22,757 nucleotides of DNA from Coptodactyla brooksi. Lineage: Eukaryota; Arthropoda; Insecta; Coleoptera; Scarabaeidae. Location: the NCBI GenBank assembly GCA_033557675.1, contig JAWQRM010000429.1, positions 1-22,757 on the forward strand, given 5' to 3'. How positions within the stretch are numbered: the stretch's first letter is position 1; every line of letters starts with the position of its first letter. Below the pieces are notes generated by a model, which did not search any database, was not told the DNA's origin, and saw only the letters and a program-made list of their open reading frames with translations. Both the position numbers and the translations under genes were made by a program. Shown in pieces: positions 9,515 to 18,890 of the stretch.

Positions 9515-9720
9515 AGAGCGGCGTGAGCTTGATTTGCGGTTTCTAAATTATGTTTCGCGAAATCTGAACATTCTGTTTTCGTGTTCTGGGTGCCTTAGGT
9601 TGTCATTTTGCATGCTTTCCGTTTTGCTAGCCTATATTGTGTGCATGTCGTTTTAATTTTCAATTGTCGTGTTTTTTGCAATATGATTTGCCAAAATTCA
9701 CAGATGTAGTACAAATTGAC

Positions 9721-9796
9721 TATAACCTAACAACTATTTGTTAGAGCTTATGGTATTGTAGGTTATAATCGATGTGAGCATTTGACATCTGTCAAA
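9721..9796. repeat. Nested inverted repeats followed by the TTTGACATCTGTCAAA palindrome
   Basis: TATAACCTA (9721-9729) pairs with TAGGTTATA (9759-9767). Inside it CTAACAA (9727-9733) pairs with TTGTTAG (9738-9744) across a 4-nt loop. The palindrome TTTGACATCTGTCAAA follows at 9781-9796. Possibly the remnant of a short inverted-repeat element. Confidence 0.65.
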
Positions 9797-10088
9797 CTCG
9801 ACAGAGTTAAACGTTTTCGTTGCTGATATAAAGTGAAATGATTCATTGACTTTTAATATCATGAAAGAAGTTTACACACACTAAGCTTAGTATAACCTGC
9901 GCAATGTCGGGCGGATCCCCGTTCATAAACAAAATAATACGCAAACATATAGACGCATAAAATTAAAATCCTTGTATAATCTAAAAAAACTGATTAGGAT
10001 AATAAATTACCTACTTTTGTATTTTTTACTGTAGACATGACTAAAATCTTAGATGGTACTATATTACAGGTAACAGGAATTTAAATAT

Positions 10089-10160
10089 CAACCTAACATA
10101 TTTAAATTTAAATATGTTTAAATTAGTTAGTATTTAAATTTAAATACTAATGTTAGGTTG
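10089..10160. repeat. Compound palindrome: two 24-bp palindromes inside an inverted repeat
   Basis: Outer arms CAACCTAACAT (10089-10099) and ATGTTAGGTTG (10150-10160) are exact complements. Inside are two perfect 24-bp palindromes, 10095-10118 and 10127-10150, each centred on TATTTAAATTTAAATA. The segment can form either one long imperfect hairpin or a double cruciform. It has no coding capacity. A palindromic MITE remnant is the simplest reading. Confidence 0.85.
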
Positions 10161-10225
10161 GCATATACTTGAATCGACGTACCTGAATCAAACTTCACCG
10201 TAGTTAAAATTAAATGCAGTACCTA

Positions 10226-11449
10226 CACAGTATGACAATTAAATAACAAGAATTTTTAGATATAGATTGAAGTATGTTTAAAAGTTATTTTTTATTCAAA
10301 ATAGAATTATATTTAACTCAATACACTTTCTAGCACTATGAACCAATGCATGCATAGATTTTTGCATGTCACCTTAAGAATGGCTTTTAGTATCTACGTC
10401 ACCATAAAACGATCCTTTCATCGCAATTTTCAGTTTAGGAAAACGAAAATAGTCACACAGTGATATATCAGGGGAATATGGTGTAGGGGATATTTATTTT
10501 AGTCAAAAATTCACGAACTGAATATCATGCAATAAAAACAGGTGTTTTCCTGCAGGATATTCAGGCCTAACACGTACAATCCTTGACCACAAACAGTGTA
10601 AAACTGCCAAATAATATTGTCCAGTGACAGTTTTACCTTATGGAATAAGTTCCTTGTGGACAATCCCTTGCGAATCATAAAAAGTGATCAACATTGTCTT
10701 GATTCTTGACTTCTGCAAATGCATTTTTTTTGTTTTGGCTCGCCTTTCGATTTCAATTCTGCAGCTTGACGCTTAGTTTCTGGATCATATTTAAAGCACC
10801 ATGTTTCGTTACTAGTTATAATCGAATCGAGAAAATCTGGATCATTTTCAGCAGTTTTAATGAGGTCTTTGCAATGCTGTCCATGAGCAATCCTTGATCT
10901 TCGTCATTTAAAGCTTGTGGAACAAAACGTGCACACACTTTCCTTTTTCCCAAATCTTGAGTCAAAATTTGAAGAACAGTTTCTCTATTTGTTTTTAATT
11001 CTTCGGCCTACATTCTCATAGTGAAATTTCCGTCAACAGCAATGATTTTAAGGATTTTTTCTACCAACTCTGTACGATGTTTACATTCTGGAAGACCAGG
11101 TCTTTCATCATTATTTAAATCTTCACGACCATTTTTAAAACGATTGAACCACTCATAAACTTTAGCTTTAAACATACAGTCATTGCCATATACTTTTTTC
11201 GTCAATTCGTAAGTCTCGGCACATTTTTTTAGCAGTTAAAGACAAAATTTAATATTTGCTCTTTGTTCCATTATGTTTTTACGTCAACACAATTTTTACC
11301 GTCATTCAAGTGGCTAACTTTCTAACTTGTTACCCGATTAGCACTAACGAGGTGACTTACATCTTCCTAACAATATATATGTTCGATAAATAGCGCTACG
11401 TGTTCTATCATTTAAATTACACTTCTCGTTATCTAATTGTCATACTGTG
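10226..11449 (-). mobile_element. Mariner element, copy B, full length with TIRs and TA duplications
   Basis: Left end CACAGTATGACAATTAAATA (10226-10245) is matched in inverted orientation by the right end, which reads CACAGTATGACAATTAGATA on the minus strand from 11449. Both are flanked by TA (10224-10225 and 11450-11451), the mariner target duplication. The element is 1224 bp, close to the family norm, with about 178 bp between the right TIR edge and the transposase start at 11271. It is the longer relative of copy A at 3921-4662. Confidence 0.93.
10330..11271 (-). pseudogene. Mariner transposase pseudogene (copy B)
   Basis: Read from the ATG at 11271: MEQRANIKFCL then a stop, followed by KKCAETYELTKKVYGND and the HTH YEWFNRFKNGREDLNNDERP (open at 11205-11008). 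An in-frame stop then precedes AEELKTNRETVLQIL. Next come FVPQALNDED, a frameshift, and SNETWCFKYDPETKRQ, where the first catalytic Asp of the usual DETW is Asn. HKELIP-stop-GKTV and VRPEYP remain, but the HHDN motif with the second catalytic Asp is deleted or degraded. SLCDYFRFPKLKIAMKG keeps the third Asp. The enzyme is inactive by at least three criteria. The ends look complete, so it could only be mobilised in trans. Confidence 0.9.
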
Positions 11450-11451
11450 TA

Positions 11452-11784
11452 AATACAGTACTAATTAATTCATTTCGCATTTACTAGCCGTTACTAATAT
11501 AACGGCTACTGAACGGTGATATTAAAATAATATAAATTGAGTTTCAGTGTGTTGTAAACACAAGATCAAATTTAGAAAAACTCGATTAAATAAATACTAA
11601 TTAAACACGAATTAAACAAAAAAATTAGTGAAATGATCAAATAGGTATTTGTATAGGTATAGTAAATTGCCCTATAACACCCAATTAAATTACAAAAATT
11701 ATAACATAAACTGGTTCCTGTACCTAACCTAGTTATGAGAGATATGTAATGAGTCAATAAATATTTTTTTAAGGTATGGTACTT
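11452..11784. other. AT-rich spacer with a 9-bp hairpin
   Basis: No gene. TAGCCGTTA (11485-11493) and TAACGGCTA (11500-11508) form a perfect 9-bp stem with a 6-nt loop. The stretch may contain the 3' end of piggyBac copy A, because the minus-strand frame stays open past the cysteine-rich domain, but no TTAA-flanked terminus was found. Confidence 0.4.
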
Positions 11785-13187
11785 TTCGAAGCAGCCTCTA
11801 ATATATATGTGTGGTTTGCGAGTGCAAATATCGCAATAAAATCTAGTTTCTCGTTTTAGCCCGAGAACCTTTCAACCCATGCTTAATACAGTCTTTCTTG
11901 GTTCCAGTGCAAACAAATTTTTTAGGCTGTTTCTTTATTTTGCTTTTGAATGGATTTATATAGAATGTAGGAATTAGTGGCACTTACTTCAAGGCCTCAG
12001 AAGAAAAGTGTTCGCAAAGATTTAATGACAATTAAATTAACACTAACCATATTATTGGTGTAGACACACCTCATTGCTGCTATATGCCAAGTACTAAGAA
12101 GCGCTACAATCCTCTTATCCTTTCAGGAAAGAAGTAAAGAATTATTTTTTCTGCAAATTACTATGTTTGGTTTTGAAAATATAGGCTTCTTGAATAAGGT
12201 GGCATTTCATTTTCAATCATTCAATTGCCAAAGATATATTGATGTAATATCGGTCTGTATACATATAATATCCTTTTGCCCAACCAACGTTACTCAAAAG
12301 TTCTCTTAATAAATGAAAAGAGATTCTAGTAGTTAGGGGGAGATCTGCTGCAATACAAGAGATTTGTCGAAATGTATCTTGTGTTTGGATCAGCAAGTGC
12401 ATACCTCATTATATCTTATTTTGTAGATTTTTGGAACTGCAGGTAGTAAAACCTCTTCTTCTTTTAAATTCTACAATAAACTCATCAACAGCAACATTTT
12501 TATGTGGTTCCAAATACGCAAGAATTTTTAGTTAATATACTCTCGTAAATTTCTACCTTTTCAAATACGAGTCATACTGTTCTGATTATATGGAAGGTTT
12601 TGTTTTAAGTGAAGCACCCAAAACATTCTCGAAAACCTAGTTCTCGAAAATATGTTTAAAAGAAATGGTATTGCACTATTGTTTCTGGTTAACCGATGTT
12701 GTTTTATGTTGGCCAAAGACATTGTTTCCATATTGAAAATTAATCCAATGACTGTCAAAAATTCATTCCCTTCTACATCCTTCCATGTTTTCTAAGATGA
12801 TTCATTTGATAAAGGTTCCAACGCTTTTATTTTCTGCTTAGAATAATTGCTTTTCTTCTTTATTATACTATTTACCAATTCCTCGGTGAGAAATAACCTG
12901 AAAAAGTCTATCGATTCTTTAGTGTCAGTTGGAACTTGTGGACCTGGGGCATTTGAAAAAGTATTGAATTGTATCCGGTGCGGAATATCTTCTGTAACAT
13001 TTTTGCATTAGGTACATTCATCAATAGTATTGCGTTCATTTTCTTTATCCTCGCTATAACTTACATTCGATATACGTCTTCTTTTCCTAGGAACTATTGC
13101 ACTATTGCTACTATTGCCACTATCATTATACTCTGAAAACATACTGTGTTCAGTTTTATCATTAGAATTTCCCGAATTCAAACCCAT
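11785..13187 (-). pseudogene. piggyBac transposase pseudogene, copy A
   Basis: Read from the ATG at 13187 (MGLNSGNSNDKTEHSM). The first 209 codons to 12561 are in one frame with only two stops. They include a basic PRKRRR stretch, an APGPQVPTDTKESIDFF segment, FFRLFLTEELVNSI and GLIFNMETMSLANIKQHR, as at the start of the DDE_Tnp_1_7 domain. After a frameshift come VAVDEFIVEFKRRRGF, with the first catalytic Asp, then LLRELLSNVGWAKGYYMYTD with the second Asp (12402-12217), and KDKRIVALLSTWH. The next recognisable part is LFF-stop-GLEVSATNSYILYK, so the block with the third Asp (GGVD in the family) is deleted. The C-terminal cysteine-rich domain is well kept: RETRFYCDICTRKPHIYIRG then CFEKYH at about 11865-11780. 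An outer TTAACGCG near 13450 may mark the 5' end. Confidence 0.9.
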
Positions 13188-13968
13188 CTACACTACTCCC
13201 AATAGTAATTGAAATCATCATTATTGTTGTTTAATTTTTGCGTTTTATGGCTATATTTTATGATTTTATTATCCAACTAAAATATACTAAACCCAGCTGT
13301 ATAAAATAACTCAGAGAATTTTTTCTTACAAAATCGAAACCGAGTGCATGCGAAGAGCACAAATGCATGTAAACAAAAATATTAAAAGATACCGTAATAT
13401 AGATAATAAACGAAAGCAAATTCACAATTGACCTGGCACAATACATAACGCGTTAATTGTAAATATATAAATAATAAAAGGTAATGAATATAGGTAGTAA
13501 ATGGTCTCGTCTTCTTTGACACTTTTTTTGCTAGTAGTTGAAGTCGTAAAATCTATCATCAAATGGAGGAAAAGTATTTCAAAGTTTCACTTCAAAGAAG
13601 GTAATGCATATGGCATAATTTATGTCGGTTTAATTTCATTAAATGTGTTAATACACAATTCTTGTCATGTATTGATACACAATATTTGTTATGGATGCGT
13701 ACGCAATTGTCATTGCCTCGCAAATCAACTAAATTTATGGAAATTGTTACATATGTAACTATTCTCTAGCTTGAGCTTCTTGTTGATTTAATATAGATCT
13801 CAATAATACCTTGATTAATCTGGATAGAAATTTGTAGAGACAAATCCGATAATTTGCATTTAGAACCAAAGTATCCAAAGTAAAAAAAATCTTAATGAAC
13901 GAAAACTTTACTGAATTGTGGATTTGAAACCTTTGGTTTTGTAGCAAGTTTGGCAATGGTTACCACTT
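13188..13968. other. AT-rich DNA upstream of piggyBac copy A, no other gene
   Basis: Probably includes the 5' untranslated region of piggyBac copy A. On the minus strand TTAACGCGTTATGTATTGTG (ending near 13455) could be its TTAA-anchored terminus, but no partner was found on the other side. An 85-codon plus-strand frame at 13501-13758 has no recognisable content. A short direct repeat TACACAATTCTTGT/TACACAATATTTGT occurs near 13650-13690. Confidence 0.35.
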
Positions 13969-14134
13969 AATCAAACTAGGAAATCAACTGCTCGATACAC
14001 GTTTTGCCGACCAAGTCGACATCGTCGGAAATTAACAGAGGCAGAAGTCTCTGGTGACTCTGTCTCTGTTGGTAACCAACAATGCGGGCTTGGTCGGCGA
14101 AACGTGTCAAGCACTTAATTTCCTGGGTTGATTA
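13969..14134. mobile_element. Foldback (MITE-like) element with two nested hairpins
   Basis: The left arm (13969-14016) starts AATCAAACTAGGAAATCAAC and ends CGTTTTGCCGACCAAG. The right arm (14089-14134) is its imperfect complement, containing CTTGGTCGGCGAAACGTGTC and ATTTCCTGGGTTGATT. Arms are about 46-48 bp with several mismatches. Between them a second hairpin is formed by AACAGAGGCAGA (from 14034) and TCTGTCTCTGTT (to 14070), followed by the palindrome GTTGGTAACCAAC. There is no coding capacity. TAATCAAAC-like sequence is found on both outer sides, but a clean target duplication could not be established. Confidence 0.82.
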
Positions 14135-14136
14135 TG

Positions 14137-14640
14137 TAATCAAACATAATCAAACCAGTCAATTTATACCACATGGTAACCGTTGACTAATTTGAAAACA
14201 TTACTATCTAAATATTAATTTAAATTATTCAAATGTTTAACTGTTATGTGAAATATTAATATCTAATACAGTACTTTCAATGAATGCACTAAAACTCATA
14301 TTATCAGTAACTTTAGATGTTTGGAGAACTAATATTTCGTAAACGTTACTTAGTTTCCGATACAATCCTCCATCCACAATCTTAATACATTAGTATATCG
14401 GTTCTAATCTCGGTATCATTTGATCTTATATTCGTATCATCTGAACACATAATTTCAGGTCTGGGTCTGAGAAGACCACTGAAGAAGCTGAACATCATAC
14501 TGATTATCAAAATGGAAATAATCCATTCATGAATATATTAATGAATCGATAGTTTTAATTTTATTTTATTATTTTAGTTTTTACCTTACCAGGTTAATAT
14601 TTCAAAATATTTTTTTCGTATAGATTACCACAGAAAATCA
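14137..14640. other. AT-rich stretch, nothing recognised
   Basis: No coding motif, inverted repeat or transposon terminus was identified. Adenine/thymine-rich throughout. Confidence 0.4.
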
Positions 14641-15120
14641 GAACGGTCCTTAACGCTACCGAAGGGATAGACACACTTAAGTTACTTTATCACCTTGTTC
14701 TCGGCGGTTAATTTAAAAACCTCACCAGTCACCGGAGTGAAGGGCACCTCATCATTTCGGCTCGACTTGGTACAAAAGGCCATTATAGGACGACGCGACG
14801 TAACTCCATTATCCTTAGGCCGGCAACAATGGGAACGTTTCCTGCCTATTTGTTTTTTGAGCACTAGAGGTCGTTTCGCCCGTGGAATCCTTCATATATC
14901 ATTCAGAGACGGATGGCTCGACGGCCACCACCCGTCTTCTTTCTCATTGTTACCGGGTTATGGACGTTCGTCCGTATAATTAAATGTTGACTTGCACTTT
15001 TGCTTATCAGTAATCGAATCGACTGCGCGAGGATATTACGAGAAGGAGAGGACGTGCTCCGGATAAAGCCGTAGGACGTAGAGATATTTATCTAGCCGTG
15101 CATGTTTTTCGGTAGCTTCT
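14641..15120. promoter_or_regulatory. CpG-richer non-coding block, candidate regulatory DNA
   Basis: Composition contrasts with both AT-rich flanks. Sox-type motifs occur (ACAATGG near 14826, ATTGT near 14946), together with CCATTATAGG and ATAATTAAATG, and repeated CGTTCGTCCGT-like words. Overlapping open frames on both strands (14695-14979 plus; 14864-14682 minus) resemble no protein. Read as a possible conserved non-coding element; function is inference. Confidence 0.3.
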
Positions 15121-15429
15121 GTGATGACTAAGTATTGGGAAAACGTTGTAAATTGCTTAAAGAAAATTAAAAATTATTAATACCATATTTTCCTTGTTTA
15201 ACCCATTTTGTTAACGACTGCTGAACAGGATAAGGAGTAGGTTTTGTATGTAGTTGGAGATTTGAATGTTACTATAATCACATAATTTGGATGTGACAGT
15301 GGAGTGGGCGGTGTATACGTGGCAAAGAAATATATATCAGCTTTTTTTGTGATAGTCTTGCAGCCAGTTATTTTACATATAATAGTCACAAATCCTTACG
15401 TCAATTATTTAGACATTGTCATGGATGTT
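15121..15429. other. AT-rich spacer, no gene
   Basis: No recognisable coding content. TTAACCCATTTTGTTAACG near 15198 superficially resembles a TTAA-CCC piggyBac terminus, but nothing piggyBac-like lies next to it. Confidence 0.35.
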
Positions 15430-16310
15430 TTACCCAACATTCCACTGTTTTAAAATAAACCGGCCCTTTTAGAGGCCCCTTTTTCCGTCACCCAACGGTA
15501 TTTGTCAGAAGTGCGCTAAACTACACATCACCCTGGTTAGAGCCGTAAAGCCGACCATAATCTTATTTATTTGTTCGCTCATTTATCTCGCAACGTTTCG
15601 ACCGAAGATAAACAACGCAGCTGCCATATCCCATTCCGTTTCTATTTGAGCCTTCGCCGCTTCGTTCCCGTGTGTACCACACACACACACTCATAGCAAA
15701 TGCCTGAACGTCCATAAATAATCCTTCTACTGAAATATGGATTTTTATTGTCGTGAAGGCAAAGCCGTAAATTCAATAAAAGACGACCGTACCGATTTAT
15801 TGCCTCGAATGGGTAAACAGACCCCTTATTGGCATTCACAAATCAGTAAAGCACAATTAAAGCGGGAGTTATTTATTGACGGTAGATGTCGGCACTGTAT
15901 AGGGTAAAAGAGGCGGTGTCTTTGAGAACTGGAAGGGACAATGGGACCGGGCAAAGTTTTTATTGCTCCATGGCCGCAACACCTCCAATAAACGGCTCTA
16001 CCGACAGCCGGTTCCATATCCCCTGATATCCTCTGCCATATCCTAGGTAAACAGTCCCCTAAGCCCCACATAGCCCTAAATGAAGGGCCTCATAAACGCC
16101 GAAACGGTGTTGGAAATCCCCAGAGTTTATAATCAAATAGTTTCCTTTTAGAGCCGCCAGGAGTTATGCCTGCGTTTTCTCGACCGGAATGGGAGGTATG
16201 ATTAAGTCTTAAAACCCGATATTGCCTGGCCGCCTTTGTACTCTTCCGGATAATTGCCTAAATGGCTGAAAGATGGTAATAAAGGAGGGCGTAAATAAGG
16301 CATCATAAAA
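15430..16310. promoter_or_regulatory. Non-coding block with a dense TTTATTG/CAATAAA site cluster
   Basis: This CpG-richer, TE-free block carries six exact TTTATTG motifs counting both strands, at 15744, 15774, 15796, 15872, 15959 and 15986, all within 249 bp. A CCATAAA lies at 15712, and further AATAAA or CATAAA words lie near 16090 and 16277. TTTATTG and TTTATGG are preferred words of Caudal and posterior Hox (Abd-B-like) homeodomains. The 15796 site sits in CGATTTATTG, one base from an Exd-Hox composite. A short CA run is at about 15678. Frames on either strand (15839-15642 and 16071-15826 minus) carry no known domain. Enhancer function is inference. Confidence 0.4.
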
Positions 16311-16334
16311 TTATGTTAAAAGTAACAACACGTA

Positions 16335-17656
16335 CAGGGAATGTTCCTTCAATATAGCTGTTGATATTATGTAGGGAGTTACCATCAGTTTGACCATTTC
16401 TTCTAAAAATAGTCTTCTCTTGTACACAACGTTTTTACTCCTATCTAGATTTATTTCTCACCATAACACAAACGCATTATAAGCACTAACATCAAGTTTA
16501 TTATAGACCAAAATAATAGACCATCGATTGGTTTTTCTTTGCAATTATATGCTGCAATACTTTGATTTAACTTGGTAAAATAAAAAGTAGAACTATGTAC
16601 TTCTTTACTTATTGTAATCACGAGCAGTTCGGGTTTATTTTTTCTAACCACTCCTAACATTGTAAGCTTTTTTAGGAGCATTTTACCTAATTTTTTGGAT
16701 GTGAAAAAGCTATCTCATGTAGCATTTTGCCTCCGAGTTCATATGTTAGGTATAAAACTACTCACATCCCTTGATTTTTTTTGTACTTCACCCGCAAATT
16801 TTTCCATATAAACTTGAGCTTTCGGGGCGTAGGAGCTGCCACTGTCACATGAGTCCATATTTTGATGCCATATTTTGCTGGCTTGCTGGGAATATACTGT
16901 GTGAAAGGACAGCGTCCTCTGAAGCCAACAAGTTGTTCGCGAATAGTAACACTATCACCTACATTGTACAACTTAGGTATGATTTCTATTATTTTCCACT
17001 TGTTCTCCGTTGTTGACGATCGACCTTATCGTCAAAATGTAATACGCGTGAAATTCCATAAAAAACTTTCAACGACATCGTTTGACGAAAAATAGATCTA
17101 CCGGTTTCTGCATCCCACAAACTTTTTGTTGATTCGCCGTGTGATTTATAAACTCTTGTCAACAACAATAATCCTATATATGCTTGTTTTGTAATATTAT
17201 CCAGATCTTCTCAATCGCACCCGTACACTCTCCGACCTTAAACATTGCTCATTTTCAACACAATATTTTCAAGTGTAGGGTTCATGATAACTCGAAAGGC
17301 AGATAGAATATCCTTCACTCTGGATATGGCATATCTAATTGGACCAGGAGTAACTAATATGGAGTAGTTTTTATTATGTTTTGACTTGATGCTCGTCCAC
17401 ATTGGTGGAAAGATTCTAACCATCAAAGGTTCTAATCCAAGAAATAACTGTGTCCTTTGACTATACTAACTGCACAGGAACCACGGTATTTGTTTGCATA
17501 ACGTCATTATCTGAAGAATTATTTATAGTCTGCTTCGGATTTCTCATAGTCGGTATCATCGCTGGTATGATTTTCAGCCTCAGCAGTACGTTCATCGTCG
17601 GATGCATTTGCATCTATCTCTGCTATTTCTTCGTCAACTAGAAATCGCCTTGCCAT
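16335..17656 (-). pseudogene. piggyBac transposase pseudogene, copy B
   Basis: The start at 17656 (MARRFLVDEEIAEIDANASD) gives the short acidic N-terminus usual for piggyBac. After frameshifts come VSIVKGHSYF/SKDTVISW and SAFRVIMNPTLENIVLKMSN (to 17238). Then a clean segment at about 17205-16990 reads QAYIGLLLLTRVYKSHGEST, SLWDAETGRSIFRQTMS and VLHFDDKVDRQQRR. Next, at 16971-16762, is KLYNVGDSVTIREQLVGFRG then RCPFTQYIPSKPAKYG. There the first catalytic Asp (VDEQL in relatives) is Arg. T-stop-DSFFTSKKLGK at about 16700 keeps the second Asp, followed by KKLTMLGVVRKNKPEL. A deletion then removes the block with the third Asp. CKEKPIDGLLFW, DVSAYNAFVLW and YKRRLFLEEMVKLMVTPYI end the frame near 16340. 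No cysteine-rich tail was seen. Confidence 0.9.
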
Positions 17657-18442
17657 TATTTATGATGATGCTTATTCAATACTATATAAAAGAAGTACGC
17701 TGTCCTCGTTTCCTATTTGTATGATATATTAGTATTCACGAACGGACATGCCTAAACATGCACAGACTAGCATATTCGCCCAGCATGAATGCATAATCTT
17801 GTTAGCTGCTTTATAGTTATAATACATTTATACTATTCAGATAAATAAGATTAAAGATAAAATTACATAAAGTCAGGTAAATTTACATAGTTTTGGATCT
17901 TAATGATCCGACGGTTATATAGTAATACCCTGCTTAACGCTGTTAATGCGTGCACGCAACGTTGAGCGTTAAGCGAATCAGCTCTAAGCGGGGTTACACG
18001 TGTTTAATCTTAAAAGTGCGCGAATCGTTTGCATATTTTATTATACAAAATAATTGTTATTGTAACTTTGTTGTTTGTTTAATAGTAACTTTAAGATATT
18101 TATTAACTGGTTTAGTTGTTTACTCTAGTTTTTAAATAAATAATAATTTACATTTTTAGCTGACAGCTATAAATCACATATATTTGTTTCGAATACCTTC
18201 TGATACAATTTCAACTGTAGTACCGAAAGTTTGCTAGGCCATTTATGATGTTTTAAAAGATGAATATGTAAGGGTAGGTGTAGTAAGTACACACATAATT
18301 ATATTTATAACCAACCTTAATACATAAGAAAAATTAAAAATGCATTATTCTAAAAGGCGAACCCATTTTACCCAGTATAGTGAACCTTGCTGAGTAAATG
18401 CTTGTGAACAGTGATCAACGTTTGATTCTTGGGAATGTTGTC
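17657..18442. other. AT-rich region with an inverted-repeat structure, no gene
   Basis: Contains a TATATA-like stretch just upstream of piggyBac copy B and the inverted repeat at 17932-17974. A plus-strand frame at 17950-18135 has no recognisable content. The remainder to 18442 may hold the untranslated tail of the BESS-like fragment, without recognisable motifs. Confidence 0.35.
17926..17997. repeat. Inverted repeat GCTTAACGCT/AGCGTTAAGC with CCCYGCTTA edges
   Basis: GCTTAACGCT (17932-17941) and AGCGTTAAGC (17965-17974) are exact complements separated by 23 bp. The left edge reads CCCTGCTTAACGCTG. Inward from the right edge on the minus strand it reads CCCCGCTTAGAGCTG, preceded by GTAA. It could be a tiny palindromic element or the decayed 5' terminus of piggyBac copy B, whose family starts TTAA-CCC. 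Confidence 0.6.
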
Positions 18443-18890
18443 CTACGTCCCACTCGACTTGCGAATTAATGCACTGACCTTGTGTTGACAATTGTAACAG
18501 AGCTGGTGATGGGGTTGGTGATGTTCATCGCTCACAGAAGGCGACGGGAATGTCACAGTATGTGTGGACATTTTTTGGAAATTTGCATCTAAGATTAGCT
18601 TTTGTATGTTATGTTTTAATTTCATCTGTATGTCTGGATAAGAGTTAAATAAACTTCAACAAATTGAGCAAAAATAGAAAATTCATCTTTTCTTTTTTAG
18701 TCTGCGACAAAATTCCCATACATTTATTTATAGCAGCTTGCTGTTGCATTTCAATATTGCTTTTCTCCAGTTTACGTTTGCGACATGATAATTAATCAGT
18801 TGGCATCCGGTCTGCTGACACCTGTTCAGTGGACACTTCTTCTGCTAACTGTTCGAATATAGGTTTGGAATATCGGATTAGGATTTCTGG
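18443..18890 (-). pseudogene. BESS-like C-terminal fragment of a MADF/BESS-type DNA-binding protein
   Basis: Read leftwards from about 18890 in the frame of the upstream piggyBac copy C: RYSKPIFEQLAEEVSTEQ, MPTD, one stop, then CRKRKLEKSNIEMQQQAAIN and KCMGILSQ. Two frameshifts later come DEFSIFAQFVEVYLTL, YPDIQMKLKHNIQKLILDAN and FQKM, then a Ser/Pro/His-rich tail ending at 18443. The spacing of acidic-Phe-x-x-Phe-Val, Leu, Lys-Leu-Lys, Ile-x-x-Leu-Ile and Phe matches the BESS motif at the C-terminus of insect MADF/BESS proteins. Some Harbinger-type transposons also encode related proteins. The MADF domain itself is absent. Whether this is host-derived or transposon cargo is unknown. Confidence 0.6.

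Larger units (their letters stand above)
9060..9560. promoter_or_regulatory. CpG-rich promoter-like block with internal duplication
   Basis: CpG-rich DNA in an AT-rich setting, with CCAAT-box-like motifs in both orientations (CCACCAATCAG near 9160, TCATTGGTCG near 9270). It contains a diverged duplication (9213-9303 and 9399-9514) and a 22-bp palindrome (9310-9331). It could be a promoter or first-exon region, a pair of short repeats, or a regulatory element. Open frames on both strands (9073-9412 plus, 9366-9123 minus) overlap and resemble no known protein, so I do not call a gene. Confidence 0.3.

Noticed and set aside
10089..10160. CCTAAC/GTTAGG words as insect telomeric (TTAGG) sequence
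   Set aside because: Only single units in the outer arms, with no tandem array.
14695..14979. 94-codon plus-strand frame
   Set aside because: No domain, and antisense frames are also open. Likely non-coding regulatory DNA.
15198..15216. TTAACCCATTTTGTTAACG as a piggyBac terminus
   Set aside because: No piggyBac coding or partner terminus is adjacent; a chance resemblance is likely.
15678..15691. Short CA dinucleotide run
   Set aside because: Too short to report as a microsatellite of interest.
15826..16071. 81-codon minus-strand frame
   Set aside because: Overlaps the TTTATTG cluster and has no recognisable domain.
17450..17641. Plus-strand frame with hydrophobic, membrane-like stretches
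   Set aside because: It is antisense to the acidic N-terminus of piggyBac copy B. The complement of acidic codons often reads as hydrophobic residues.
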